Source: Kitasatospora xanthocidica (GTDB lineage Bacteria; Actinomycetota; Actinomycetes; Streptomycetales; Streptomycetaceae). Taken from it: a stretch of 64,000 nt of DNA. The notes under the pieces were generated by a model. The model had not been told where the DNA came from. It searched no databases and saw only the letters and a list, made by a program, of their open reading frames with translations. Position 1 is the first letter of the stretch; every line of letters starts with the position of its first letter. Positions 33,655-43,302 of this stretch are shown here, in pieces. The position numbers were made by a program, and so were the translations under genes. The stretch lies in assembly GCF_014656195.1 (NCBI RefSeq), contig NZ_BNBY01000026.1, positions 1-64,000 of the forward strand. Direction: 5' to 3'.

Positions 33655-34644
33655 TCAGTCCTGGAGGGTGGCGAGCCAGGTGGTCAGCAGGTGGTTGACC
33701 TCGTCGGGGCGTTCCTGCTGGATCCAGTGGCCGCAGCCGTCCAGGATGTGGGTGGAGGTCAGGGCGGGGAGGGTGGCCGGGTGGGCGGCGATCGCGTCGG
33801 CCATCCAGGTCGTGGAGGCGTCGAGGGCGCCGCCGATGAACAGGGACGGCTGTGTGATCGGGGCTCCGTTGTACGGGGCGAGGTCCTGCCAGTCGCGGTC
33901 CATGGTGCGGTAGCGGTTGAGGGCCCCGGTCATGCCGGTGCGCTCGAACTCCCCGGCGTACACGTCGAGGTCGTCCTCGGTCAGCCAGGCGGGCAGTCTG
34001 CCGGCGGGGAAGCGGTCGCGCAGCCGGCCGCCGGCGCGGGTCACGAAATGCGGGTCGGGCTCGTCCTGGGCGGGCATGGTGTCGGCGGACATGGCGGCGT
34101 AGAAGCCGGCGAGCCAGCCCCGGAGGTCGGGTTCCATCTCCGCTTCGGCCCGGCCGGGTTCCTGGAAGTAGGAGACGTAGAACTCCTGGTCGCCGCCCAT
34201 CCGCGCGAAGACGTCGGTGGGGCGGGGGCCGCCGGGCGGCGTGTAGGGGACGCTCAGCAGTGCGACGGCGCGGAAGACTTCGGGGTGGAGCAGGGCGGAG
34301 GCCGCCGCGATGGGGGAGCCCCAGTCGTGTCCGACGACCACGGCCGTCTCCTCGCCCAGGGCGCGGACCAGGGCGACGTTGTCCGCCACCAGGTCGAGCA
34401 TCCGGTAGGCGTGCGTCGCGGCCGGCTTGGAGGAGCGGCCGTAGCCGCGCACGTCGAGGGCGACGGCCCGGTACCCGGCTGCGGCGAGGGCCGGGAGCTG
34501 GCGGCGCCAGGAGTACCAGGACTCGGGGAAGCCGTGGACGAGCAGGATCAGCGGTCCGGTGCCCTGCTCGACCAGGTGCAGGCGCCCGGCGGGTGCCTCG
34601 ACGGTGCGGTGGCGCGGGTCGGCGGACGGTGCGGGGTGGTGCAT
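33655..34644 (-). CDS. Epoxide-hydrolase-like alpha/beta hydrolase
   Basis: This 329-aa alpha/beta hydrolase has oxyanion-hole motif HGFPESWYSW, the nucleophile elbow GHDWGS with Asp as nucleophile, and the late DGCGHWIQQERP with the catalytic His. An Asp nucleophile points to epoxide hydrolases or dehalogenases rather than esterases. The ATG at 34644 is chosen for GAGGAGAAG just upstream. It is divergent from the XRE-cupin regulator at 34788, which may control it. Confidence 0.88.
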   Translation of the reverse strand: MHHPAPSADPRHRTVEAPAGRLHLVEQGTGPLILLVHGFPESWYSWRRQLPALAAAGYRAVALDVRGYGRSSKPAATHAYRMLDLVADNVALVRALGEETAVVVGHDWGSPIAAASALLHPEVFRAVALLSVPYTPPGGPRPTDVFARMGGDQEFYVSYFQEPGRAEAEMEPDLRGWLAGFYAAMSADTMPAQDEPDPHFVTRAGGRLRDRFPAGRLPAWLTEDDLDVYAGEFERTGMTGALNRYRTMDRDWQDLAPYNGAPITQPSLFIGGALDASTTWMADAIAAHPATLPALTSTHILDGCGHWIQQERPDEVNHLLTTWLATLQD

Positions 34645-34787
34645 CGCTTCTCCTCGGTTCACGGGCGGCCGCGGTTACCCGCCGATCATGCGGCGCGGCG
34701 GCCGCGCGACGCGAACACCCTTGTCATTCTGGCAAACTGGCAGGACAGGGCGGTGGAGGCGGCACGGCCGGAGGGAGCGGGGCGACG

Positions 34788-35426
34788 GTGACGGTGACGG
34801 ACGACGGCACTGCCGACGCGCTGGCGGCCATGGGCCCCCGGCTGCGGGCCGCGCGCGAGCGGCACGGCGCCACCCTCACCGGCGTCAGCCTGGCGACCGG
34901 CGTCTCGCTGAGCACGCTGTCGCGGATCGAGACCGGCCGGCGCAAGCCGACCCTGGAGGTGCTGCTGCGGCTCGCGAAGGCGTACGGCGTCTCCCTGGAC
35001 GAGCTGGCCGGCACCGCACCCGCCGCGGCGGCCGGCAGCGGACCCGCCACGGCGGCCGGACCGCGCGCCCCGGTGCCGCGGCGTTCCGGCGACGGCAAGG
35101 AGGTGCTGCCGCTGACCCGGTACGTCGGGGGCCTGCACGCGCACAAGCACGTCCTGCCTGCCGTCGACGCGCCGCCGGCGCGGCCGCGGCAGGTCTCCCA
35201 CGACGGGTACGAGTGGCTGTGCGTCCTGTACGGGCGGCTGTGGCTGGCGCTCGGCGAGCAGGACCTCGTGCTGAGCGCCGGGGAGGTGGCCGAGTTCGAC
35301 ACCCGCACCGCCCACGGGGTCGCGAACGCCGGACCCGGCGGACCGGTCGAATACCTGATCATGTTCGGGCCGCAGGGGGAGCGCCTGCGACCGCGCACCC
35401 CGGCCCCCGGCGGCGGGGCCCGGTAG
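34788..35426 (+). CDS. XRE-cupin transcriptional regulator
   Basis: This 212-aa protein has an N-terminal XRE HTH (GPRLRAARERHGATLTGVSL, then GVSLSTLSRIETGRRKPTL). An Ala/Gly linker leads to a C-terminal cupin barrel (YEWLCVLYGRLWLALGEQDL, EFDTRTAHGVANAG). This architecture senses small metabolites. The GTG at 34788 follows GGAGGGAGC; a second GTG six bases on is equally possible. It is divergent from the epoxide-hydrolase-like gene. Confidence 0.88.
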   Translation: MTVTDDGTADALAAMGPRLRAARERHGATLTGVSLATGVSLSTLSRIETGRRKPTLEVLLRLAKAYGVSLDELAGTAPAAAAGSGPATAAGPRAPVPRRSGDGKEVLPLTRYVGGLHAHKHVLPAVDAPPARPRQVSHDGYEWLCVLYGRLWLALGEQDLVLSAGEVAEFDTRTAHGVANAGPGGPVEYLIMFGPQGERLRPRTPAPGGGAR

Positions 35427-35501
35427 GGCGGAGCACGGCGTCCGGGCCCCGCGACGGTGCCGGCCACGGTGCCCGCGGCTTCACGCCTCGGCGGCGTCCG
35501 G

Positions 35502-36080
35502 TCAGCCCAGTGACGCGCTCGCCGCGCGCAGTTCGTCCAGGGCCGCCAGGGCGTACCCGGCGAGCTCGTTCTCGGCGCCGCGGTCGTCCCCGGCCCATGC
35601 GGCGTAGCCGCGTTTGAAGGCGAGGACGCCCAGCTCGCCGGCGAGGGCCGCGGTCGGGTCGGGCACGCCGCGGGCGACCAGAGCGGTCGTCATCGCGGCC
35701 GCGAGGCTGACGGTCTTGAGGGTGTCGCGCTCCTGGAGCTCGGTGCTGGCGGCGACGGCCGCCTTCAGGCGGGGGGCGAGCTCGCGGCTCCCGGGGCCCA
35801 TCGCGGCCGAGGCGCGCTCAAGACCTGCGGCGACCGCCTCGAGCGGGCTGGCGTCACCGGGCGCGTCGGCGATCCCCTCGGCCAGCAGCCGGCTCAGCGT
35901 CTCCTGCCCGGCGACCAGCAGCTCGCGCTTGTCGGGGAAGTGCCGGAAGAAGGTGCTCTTGGTGACCCCGGCACGCTCGGCGATCTGCGCGACCGTCGTG
36001 GCGTCGTACCCCTGCTCCGTGAACAGGTCGACCGCGGCCACGACGAGGCGTTCACGCGCACCTGGTTCCCATCGACTCAT
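35502..36080 (-). CDS. TetR-family repressor
   Basis: This 192-aa protein has a TetR HTH (RLVVAAVDLFTEQGYDATTV, then ERAGVTKSTFFRHFPDKREL). The ligand domain is helical and ends at a clean stop. Its ATG at 36080 is 14 bp from the first of two long palindromes, so it should repress both itself and the divergent NAD-dependent gene at 36166. Confidence 0.9.
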   Translation of the reverse strand: MSRWEPGARERLVVAAVDLFTEQGYDATTVAQIAERAGVTKSTFFRHFPDKRELLVAGQETLSRLLAEGIADAPGDASPLEAVAAGLERASAAMGPGSRELAPRLKAAVAASTELQERDTLKTVSLAAAMTTALVARGVPDPTAALAGELGVLAFKRGYAAWAGDDRGAENELAGYALAALDELRAASASLG

Positions 36081-36093
36081 GGGCTCAGCATAT

Positions 36094-36150
36094 GTGATGG
36101 GACTCTTGTCCCATCACTCTGCTACAGTGATGGGACAAGAGTCCCATGAC
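36094..36150. promoter_or_regulatory. Two TetR operators
   Basis: GTGATGGGAC-N4-GTCCCATCAC (36094-36117) and GTGATGGGAC-N4-GTCCCATGAC (36127-36150, one mismatch) lie 33 bp apart, about three helical turns. They fill the gap between the divergent TetR and SDR genes. Confidence 0.88.
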
Positions 36151-36165
36151 TTCTGGGAGGGTTCC

Positions 36166-37047
36166 ATGCGCGTCTTCGTCACCGGCGGCACCGGTCTGAT
36201 CGGTACCGCCGTCGTCGCCGAACTCCTCGGCGCGGGCCACGCCGTCCTCGCGCTCGCCCGCTCCGAGGCCTCCGCGCAGGCCGCAGAGGCGGCCGGCGCC
36301 GAGCCGCTGCGGGGAGGCCTCGCCGATCCGGACGTCCTGCGCTCCGGCGCCGCCCGGGCCGACGGGGTGATCCACCTCGCCTTCGGCAACGACTTCAGCA
36401 GCCCCGAGGCCCTCGCCCGGAACATCGCCGAGGAGACCGCCGCTCTCACCGCCCTCGGCGAGGAACTCGTCGGCAGCGGCCGTCCCCTGGTCACCGTCTC
36501 GGGTACGCCCCGGGTGGCGGGCCGTGCCTCCACCGAGGCCGACCCGGTGCCGACCGACGGGCCGGTCGGCGGCCGCGGTCGCACGGTCACGGCGGTCCTG
36601 GGCCTGGCCTCGCGCGGGGTCCGGAGCACGTCCGTACGCCTGCCGCGCACGGTGCACAACGAGGGCACGGGCGGGTTCGCCGGTCTGCTGACCGACATCG
36701 CACGCCGGAGCGGGGTCTCCGGCTACCCCGGTGACGGCACCCAGCGCTGGCCTGCCGTCCACGCGCTCGACGCGGCCGTCCTCTTCCGGCTCGCCCTGGA
36801 ACGGGCGGAGGCCGGTACCGCCTGGCACGCCGTGGCCGACGAGGGGGACGCGGTACGGGACATCGCGGCCGTCATCGGCCGACGGCTGGGCCTGCCGGTC
36901 GAGCCGGTGCCGCAGGAGACCTACGGCCCGCTCGGCCCGATCTTCACGGCCGACCAGCCCTCGTCCAGCACCCGCACCCGGCAGGTGCTCGGCTGGGAGC
37001 CGCAGCACCCCGGCCTCCTGGCGGACCTGGAGAACATCCGGCCCTGA
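36166..37047 (+). CDS. NAD-dependent epimerase/dehydratase-like protein
   Basis: This 293-aa extended-SDR-like protein starts MRVFVTGGTGLIGTAVVAEL (cofactor motif GGTGLIG) and has IHLAFG at the fourth strand. The Tyr-xxx-Lys pair is not obvious. It resembles the YybO/SDR family often found next to TetR repressors in actinobacteria. The ATG at 36166 follows GGGAGG. Operators of the divergent TetR gene overlap its promoter. It may be cotranscribed with the reductase at 37155. Confidence 0.85.
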   Translation: MRVFVTGGTGLIGTAVVAELLGAGHAVLALARSEASAQAAEAAGAEPLRGGLADPDVLRSGAARADGVIHLAFGNDFSSPEALARNIAEETAALTALGEELVGSGRPLVTVSGTPRVAGRASTEADPVPTDGPVGGRGRTVTAVLGLASRGVRSTSVRLPRTVHNEGTGGFAGLLTDIARRSGVSGYPGDGTQRWPAVHALDAAVLFRLALERAEAGTAWHAVADEGDAVRDIAAVIGRRLGLPVEPVPQETYGPLGPIFTADQPSSSTRTRQVLGWEPQHPGLLADLENIRP

Positions 37048-37154
37048 CCGGCCATCGGCGACCGGCGCTCACGTCGGAAGCCCTCACCCGCGTCACCCGC
37101 GACCGACCGCGCAGATACGGCAGTTCACGTCCACAGCAAGCAGGAGGTTCCCTC

Positions 37155-38006
37155 ATGGTGGCAGTCGTCCTAGGCGCCCGCGGAAACGTCGGCCGTCACG
37201 TGGCCGACGGCCTGCTGGCCGCCGGTGAGCAGGTCCGAGCGGTCAACCGGACCCCGGCCGCGGGCACGGCGCCCGGGTGCGAAGCGGTCGTCGCCGACCT
37301 GGCGCGTCCCGAGACGCTGCCCGCGGCGTTCGACGGCGGCGACAAGCTGTTCCTGTACGGCATGCTCGACCCCCAGAAGCCCTACGACATCGAGAAGGTC
37401 ACCGCGGCGGCCGCGGCCGCGGGGATCCGCCGGGTGGTGCTGCTCTCGTCGGTGGCGGTCGTCCTGGACCCCGACGCCGGCCACCCGGTCGCCCGCCTGA
37501 ACCGCACGATCGAGCAGGCCGTCCAACGGTCCGGCATGGACTGGACGTTCCTCAGGCCGGGGACGTTCGCGGCCAACACCCGCACCTGGTGGGCCGAATC
37601 GATCCGCACCGACGGCGTCGTCCGCCTCCCCTATCCGCTCGCGCAGTCGGCACCGGTGCACGAGAAGGACATCGCGGCGCTGGCGGTGACCGCCCTGACC
37701 GAACCGGGCCACTCGCACCAGGCCTACACCGTCCACGGGGCCGAGTCCCTGACCCTGCGACGCCAGGTCGAGCACATCGGCGAGGCCGTCGGCCGGCACA
37801 TCCGGGTGGAACGCGTCTCCGAGGAGCAGGCCCGCGCGGACGTCGCCAGAACCATGCACCCGGTCGTGGCCGAGGCGATCGTGAGCCAGTGGGCCGCCGC
37901 CGACGGCGTCGCGGCCGCGACCTCCGTCATCGCCGAGAAGATCACCGGCGCTCCGGCCCACACCTACGCCCAGTGGGCCGCCGACCACGCCGACGACTTC
38001 CGCTGA
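37155..38006 (+). CDS. NmrA-like NAD(P)-binding reductase
   Basis: This 283-aa protein starts MVAVVLGARGNVGRHVADGL (GARGNVG dinucleotide motif) and continues with RRVVLLSSVAVV, LRPGTFAANTRTWWAESIR and HEKDIAALAVTAL, all NmrA/SDR_a features. The C-terminal TYAQWAADHADDF matches the end of the NmrA-like protein at 1080. The ATG at 37155 follows AGGAGG by 5 bases. It is probably in the same TetR-controlled unit as the gene before it. Confidence 0.85.
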   Translation: MVAVVLGARGNVGRHVADGLLAAGEQVRAVNRTPAAGTAPGCEAVVADLARPETLPAAFDGGDKLFLYGMLDPQKPYDIEKVTAAAAAAGIRRVVLLSSVAVVLDPDAGHPVARLNRTIEQAVQRSGMDWTFLRPGTFAANTRTWWAESIRTDGVVRLPYPLAQSAPVHEKDIAALAVTALTEPGHSHQAYTVHGAESLTLRRQVEHIGEAVGRHIRVERVSEEQARADVARTMHPVVAEAIVSQWAAADGVAAATSVIAEKITGAPAHTYAQWAADHADDFR

Positions 38007-38047
38007 GCCCGTCCTGCCGACCAGCCGTACGGGGCCGGGGGCCCCGG

Positions 38048-38073
38048 GGGCCGAGGGGCGAACCCCTCGGCCC
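38048..38073. terminator. Bidirectional hairpin terminator
   Basis: GGGCCGAGGGG-CGAA-CCCCTCGGCCC, an 11-bp perfect stem with a stable tetraloop, lies between the convergent genes ending at 38006 and 38155. Confidence 0.8.
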
Positions 38074-38154
38074 TCAGGATGTCCGCCATGGCGGTACCTC
38101 TCTCTCGTGCGGGCGCCCGCTTCCGGGCGCGTTCGTCCGTCCGTGCCCGTGGGC

Positions 38155-38532
38155 TCAGTCGTCCGGGTCGTGCTCGTCCCGGTCGTGCTGGATGGCCTCG
38201 GCGATCCGCTTGATGCGGTGCAGCCGGGCGTCCCAGGCGGCGCCGACCGACGACAACTGGGCGACCGCGCGGGCGAGTTGGGCCTCGTCGACCTCGTAGC
38301 GGCGTTCGCGTCCGGACGGCGTGTCGTGGACGAGCCCGACGCGGCCCAGCACGCCGAGGTGCTTGGCGACCGCCTGCCGGGTGACCGGCAGCTGCTCGCT
38401 CAGGGTGGTCGCCGTCCCGCCGTCGCCGGTCAGGAGCAGGTCGAGCATCCGGCGCCGGATGGGGTCTCCCACCGCCGACCAGAGCTCGTCGTCGACGGCG
38501 ACGCTCCCGGGCGCGTTGCGGGCCGCGTTCAC
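38155..38532 (-). CDS. ArsR-family repressor
   Basis: This 125-aa winged-helix protein starts with the ELWSAVGDPIRRRMLDLLL helix. The recognition part is SEQLPVTRQAVAKHLGVLGR and the wing is GRERRYEVD. No metal-binding cysteines are seen, which fits the SRPBCC-linked ArsR group rather than metal sensors. The GTG at 38532 overlaps the stop of the SRPBCC gene by 4 bases. It should bind the palindromes upstream of the operon and repress it. Confidence 0.9.
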   Translation of the reverse strand: MNAARNAPGSVAVDDELWSAVGDPIRRRMLDLLLTGDGGTATTLSEQLPVTRQAVAKHLGVLGRVGLVHDTPSGRERRYEVDEAQLARAVAQLSSVGAAWDARLHRIKRIAEAIQHDRDEHDPDD

Positions 38533-38990
38533 GCGCGCGACACCACTCGGGCGACGTGGGTGACGAGGCGGGGCAGGAAGTGGTCCCAGCCGCTGGCGTG
38601 GTCGCGGTAGGCCTCCTCCAGGACGGCCGCCTCCCAGCCCCTCTCCCGGAACCCCGTCTCGGTGAACCGCAGCAGGGTGCCGCCGTCCGAGGGGACCAGG
38701 TCGAAGGTGACCAGGAGCGAGTTGCCCGGCGCCGCGGCCCGGCCCTCGTCGTAGACCCAGCGGAAGCTGAACCGCCGGGGCGGGTCGGCCTCCACCACCG
38801 TGAGCGGTTCGACCTTCACGTCCGGCGTCCCCACGCCGAACGAGATGACCCCGGTGGCCCCCGGGACCGGCTTGAGGTCCGCCTCGTCCGGCCACCACTC
38901 CCGCAGGTGTTCGGGCGTGCTGATGACCTCGTAGACCACCTCGGGCGTGGCCTCGACGCGGATCTCCCGCGCGATGCTGCCGTACTCCAT
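38529..38990 (-). CDS. AHSA1/SRPBCC-domain protein
   Basis: This 153-aa START-like protein of the AHSA1 type begins REIRVEATPEVVYEVISTPE HLREWW and ends GWDHFLPRLVTHV. The fold has a deep hydrophobic pocket for a small ligand. It is the first gene of a two-gene operon with the ArsR repressor, a very common pairing. The ATG at 38990 follows AAGGAGGAGAG. Confidence 0.88.
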   Translation of the reverse strand: MEYGSIAREIRVEATPEVVYEVISTPEHLREWWPDEADLKPVPGATGVISFGVGTPDVKVEPLTVVEADPPRRFSFRWVYDEGRAAAPGNSLLVTFDLVPSDGGTLLRFTETGFRERGWEAAVLEEAYRDHASGWDHFLPRLVTHVARVVSRA

Positions 38991-39006
38991 GCCGCTCTCC
39001 TCCTTG

Positions 39007-39068
39007 CGCAACCTTTGGTTGCGTACAACGGTAGGTCGCCCCGCCGCGATGCGCAACCTTTGGTTACT
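39007..39068. promoter_or_regulatory. ArsR operator pair
   Basis: CGCAACC-TTT-GGTTGCG (39007-39023) is a perfect inverted repeat. A second, imperfect copy GCAACC-TTT-GGTTAC lies 45 bp upstream of it relative to the operon (about 39052-39068). Both sit just before the AHSA1 start. Confidence 0.8.
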
Positions 39069-39198
39069 CTAGGAGGGTGCCCTGGGGTCTCGGGGGATCT
39101 GGGGGTCTCGGGGGGCCCTGAATAGCGCCCAACTTCCTTACCCCGGTGCTATGTTCGATGTGTCCGTCCCGCGTCCGCAGGAACCCCGGGGGCCGTCC

Positions 39199-40356
<1,158 letters not shown>

Positions 40357-40752
40357 GGCCGAGAGTCCGCGGTAGGGCCGAGGAACCGGCGTTCCTCTCC
40401 GAGGTGTCCAGCGTTCCGGTGCAGCGGTCCCTCCGGCACTCGCAGGGGGCGCCCAGTGCCTTCCCCGCCACATGTCCGTCCGACTGTCCGGAGAGGTCCG
40501 CATGTGTCCTGAGCTGCGACGGAGCGTCCTGTCGCCAAGGCTCTGAACGGCTGTGGCCGGAGGTGGACGCAACCGAAACCGCCACCACGGTGGAGGCTGT
40601 GCTCCGCCTTCTCCCGGCCGGCCGGATCGGCCGGATCGGCGCGGTGCGGGCGGAGTACCGTGGGGATATCGGGGCGGCCCGGGCTGCCGCTCCCCGAGGG
40701 TCGGGCCTGGCTCGGTGGGGCCGGGCGGGCGTCCACGGACAGGTGGCGAGCC
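40357..40752. other. Gene-free 396 bp
   Basis: GCGGTAGGGCCGAG is present twice (40350-40363 and 40369-40382), the first copy overlapping the TIR stop codon. Beyond that I see no gene with a ribosome-binding site. The last 100 bp are GC-rich and probably hold the promoter of the DUF5994 gene. Confidence 0.5.
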
Positions 40753-41244
40753 ATGTCGGACGAAACCGGTGCTGCGTTCCCGGGATTCCTGCCGGACCGG
40801 TTCCGGCAGGCCGCGAAGCCGGGGACGCTCCTGTTGCGTCTGGAGACCACCCGGTCCCGGGAGGGAGTGCTCGACGGTGCGTGGTGGCCGCGTTCACGGG
40901 ATGTCGGAGCCGAACTGCCGGGTCTGGTCAGGGCGTTGACCGAACACCTCGGGCCCGTGGTGGGCGTCGGGCTGGACGCTGAAGCCTGGGACGACGTGCC
41001 GGCGCGGCTGGTCGTGGACGGCCGGTCGGTGCACATCGACCGGTACCCGGTCGGTGATGACACGGTGATCGTCACGCGGGGCGACCGCGATCACTTCAGC
41101 CTGCTGGTCGTCCCTCCGCAGGCGAGTCAGGAGGCGGCCCTGGCCGCGATGGCACGCGCGGTCGAGGCCGACGGGACCGACTCGGCGCGGCAGATCCTCG
41201 TCGCCACCGGCATCGGTCCCGAGCCACCGGGCGAAGCGTCCTGA
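40753..41244 (+). CDS. DUF5994 family protein
   Basis: This 163-aa protein contains LDGAWWPRSRDVGAELPGLV and a late FSLLVVPPQAS, the recognisable pattern of the streptomycete DUF5994 family. It is soluble and of unknown function. The ATG at 40753 is chosen because the alignment to the family starts near there; it follows AGGTGGCGAG. Confidence 0.75.
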   Translation: MSDETGAAFPGFLPDRFRQAAKPGTLLLRLETTRSREGVLDGAWWPRSRDVGAELPGLVRALTEHLGPVVGVGLDAEAWDDVPARLVVDGRSVHIDRYPVGDDTVIVTRGDRDHFSLLVVPPQASQEAALAAMARAVEADGTDSARQILVATGIGPEPPGEAS

Positions 41245-41424
41245 GGGAACCTGCCTGCGAAGCGGCTGCGAGTACTGACGACGATCCGTTCCGGGCGGAC
41301 TGCAGGCCCTCGGCGGCGGTTGCCCGGCTGCTCGGCCGTGGCCGGGCGGATCCACCGGTCGCTGTCGATCCGTCCCGCCCATAGAGTCGTCCCGGGGGCG
41401 TGATCGTCGGCACGGGAGACCAGG

Positions 41425-41676
41425 ATGCGGCGCTACCGATGGGTTCTGGAGACACAGGACGACGACGGCCGCTGGTCCCGGCAGGACGGCGCTCCCCTGC
41501 GGGATCCGCTGGAGTACGACGGGCCGCCCCAGCAGGCGGCCAACCACCTGCGGGACGTGTTCGTGCGCACGCTCTCCCGGCCCGCGCCCGGCCCTCGGGC
41601 GATCAGGATCCGACTCTGGGACGGGGCCGACATCGCCGACCGGCCCCAGGCCGAGGCCGAATGGTCACGCGAGTGA
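41425..41676 (+). CDS. Hypothetical 83-aa protein
   Basis: This small charged protein (MRRYRWVLETQDDDGRWSRQ start) has an Arg/Asp-rich C-terminus, no membrane segment and no cysteine. GGGAGACCAGG lies just upstream. I do not recognise a family. It is convergent with the DCC-type gene, separated by 84 bp with no clear hairpin. Confidence 0.5.
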   Translation: MRRYRWVLETQDDDGRWSRQDGAPLRDPLEYDGPPQQAANHLRDVFVRTLSRPAPGPRAIRIRLWDGADIADRPQAEAEWSRE

Positions 41677-41760
41677 CACACCCGGCCGTGGGGGCGGGGG
41701 ACCGTGCCGCGGACGTCGAAGAAGCCGGGGCAGCTTTGTCGTGTCCTGCATAAGAGGTGC

Positions 41761-42132
41761 TCAGAGCGTGCAGGTGTGCTCCCAAGGCCCAGGGATCCGA
41801 TGCCGGTTCCTGGCGACGATCCAGTAGGCCCCGGCCGCCATCCGGGTGATTCCGGGCAGCGACAGCAGGCGTCCGGCGGCACGGGCGCCGGCGTTGCCGG
41901 TCCGGGCCCAGGCCGCGAAGGCGGCGGCACCGCCGTGGCATCGGTCGCCCTGGACGAACCACATCCGGGCCCTGGCCTGGTCCTCGGTCAGTCCGTAGGC
42001 CGTCAGATCGGCGCCCTGCCAGGGTTGGACCACGCCGGCCAGGGCCAGGCGCGGCATGAGGAAGCGGACGGCTGCGCGGCAGAAGCCGCAGCTGCCGTCG
42101 TAGATGATCACTGGCGACATGGTGTCGGACAT
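41761..42132 (-). CDS. DCC-type thiol-disulfide oxidoreductase
   Basis: This 123-aa protein of the DCC1-like (DUF393) family begins with VIIYDGSCGFCRAAVRFLM. The CGFC pair is the expected thioredoxin-like active site. DCC proteins are commonly found next to HTTM genes. It is the last gene of the DUF5819-HTTM-DCC unit, 33 bp after the HTTM stop, and may manage disulfides of the protein that unit handles. Confidence 0.85.
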   Translation of the reverse strand: MSDTMSPVIIYDGSCGFCRAAVRFLMPRLALAGVVQPWQGADLTAYGLTEDQARARMWFVQGDRCHGGAAAFAAWARTGNAGARAAGRLLSLPGITRMAAGAYWIVARNRHRIPGPWEHTCTL

Positions 42133-42165
42133 GCTCCGCCGTCCCTGTCTTGCGGGGCCGGCCTT

Positions 42166-43302
42166 TCAGCCGGCCGATCCGGTCTGCGGCGGTACGGGCG
42201 TGGCTTCCGCCGTGGACAACGTCCCCACCCTGTCTTCGGTTGTTCGTCGCAGGGTGCTCCGGCACGTGTGTCCCAGGGCCGTCCAGAAGCGGTCCGGCAG
42301 GAACACGGCATCCGCGATGATCATTGCTCCGGAGAAGACCGGGAGTCCCAGGAGGACCGCGATGCCCACGTGCATGCCGAGCAGCATGGTGAGCACGAGG
42401 TACTTGTACCTGCCGAACAGGACGAACGGAAAGGCCACTTGCAGGAGTACGGTCGCGTAGCTCGCGACGGCGACCAGCATCGGACGGCTGTCCACCAGGA
42501 GCGACAGCGCGGGCCACGGCCGGAACAGGTCGAGGTTCAGGACGTAGTGGAGGGCGGTTCCGCTTCCCCAGGAGCCGCCCTGCACCTTGTACAGCCCCGC
42601 GGATCCGTAGAGGAAGCAGACCTGAGCCGCGATGACGAACATGCCGCAGTTGTGCAGCACCGTGGTCAAGAGCCGGCGCGCGTACCCGAGTTGTCCCACC
42701 AGGTGGTCCGCTCCGCGGCTTCCCGCCGATCGCGCGGCCGTGCCCGCGGATGCTCGGATCCGGGCTCTGCGCGCATCGAGGGACCAGCGTCGGCCGCACG
42801 CGGTGAAGGGCAGGTACAGGGCCATCAGCAGGATGAGGTTGTCGCCTCCGTCCGTCATGAAGACGGCCCTGGCATGGAAGGAGGTGACCACGATCGCGAA
42901 CAGGACGGACACTGCCCGGGTGTGCCAGCCGAGCATGAACACCGCGGAGGTGGCCAGAGCCAGCGCGTAGCAGGCCTCGAAGTACACCTGGCTGTCGGAC
43001 AGGGTCAGGATGCTGGACCATTCCGTCTGGTGGAACAGCTCGGTGGCCAGTGCGGGCGTCCATGGCGAACCGGGACCCCAGATCTCGTCGCGGTGCGGGA
43101 ACTCCCTCAGCAGGATGGCGAGGTAGAGCAGCCCGTACCCGATACGCAGCACCGCCGCCGCGTGGAGGGAGACCGGCGGCCTGGTCAGGACGGTGCGCGG
43201 CGCTGCGAGGCGACCGAGCAGCCGCTGGGCGTGCGTGCCCGAGGCCTGTGGGGCCGGGTGGTGCGGTGTGGGCGCTACCCGGGGTGCTTGCTCAGTTTCC
43301 AT
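42166..43302 (-). CDS. HTTM-domain membrane protein
   Basis: This 378-aa protein has about eight hydrophobic helices and the HTTM pattern: RIGYGLLYLAILLREFPHRD near residue 50, FMLGWHTRAVSVLF, GGDNLILLMALYLPF and YKVQGGSWGSGTALHYVLN. HTTM proteins are relatives of vitamin K-dependent gamma-carboxylase; the Bacillus SdpB, needed to make the SdpC toxin, is of this type. Its start overlaps the DUF5819 gene by 11 bases. The substrate is unknown. Confidence 0.85.
   Translation of the reverse strand: METEQAPRVAPTPHHPAPQASGTHAQRLLGRLAAPRTVLTRPPVSLHAAAVLRIGYGLLYLAILLREFPHRDEIWGPGSPWTPALATELFHQTEWSSILTLSDSQVYFEACYALALATSAVFMLGWHTRAVSVLFAIVVTSFHARAVFMTDGGDNLILLMALYLPFTACGRRWSLDARRARIRASAGTAARSAGSRGADHLVGQLGYARRLLTTVLHNCGMFVIAAQVCFLYGSAGLYKVQGGSWGSGTALHYVLNLDLFRPWPALSLLVDSRPMLVAVASYATVLLQVAFPFVLFGRYKYLVLTMLLGMHVGIAVLLGLPVFSGAMIIADAVFLPDRFWTALGHTCRSTLRRTTEDRVGTLSTAEATPVPPQTGSAG

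Noticed and set aside
40404..40982. 192-codon frame overlapping the DUF5994 gene
   Set aside because: It has no ribosome-binding site, and its last 75 codons run out of frame over the better-supported DUF5994 gene.
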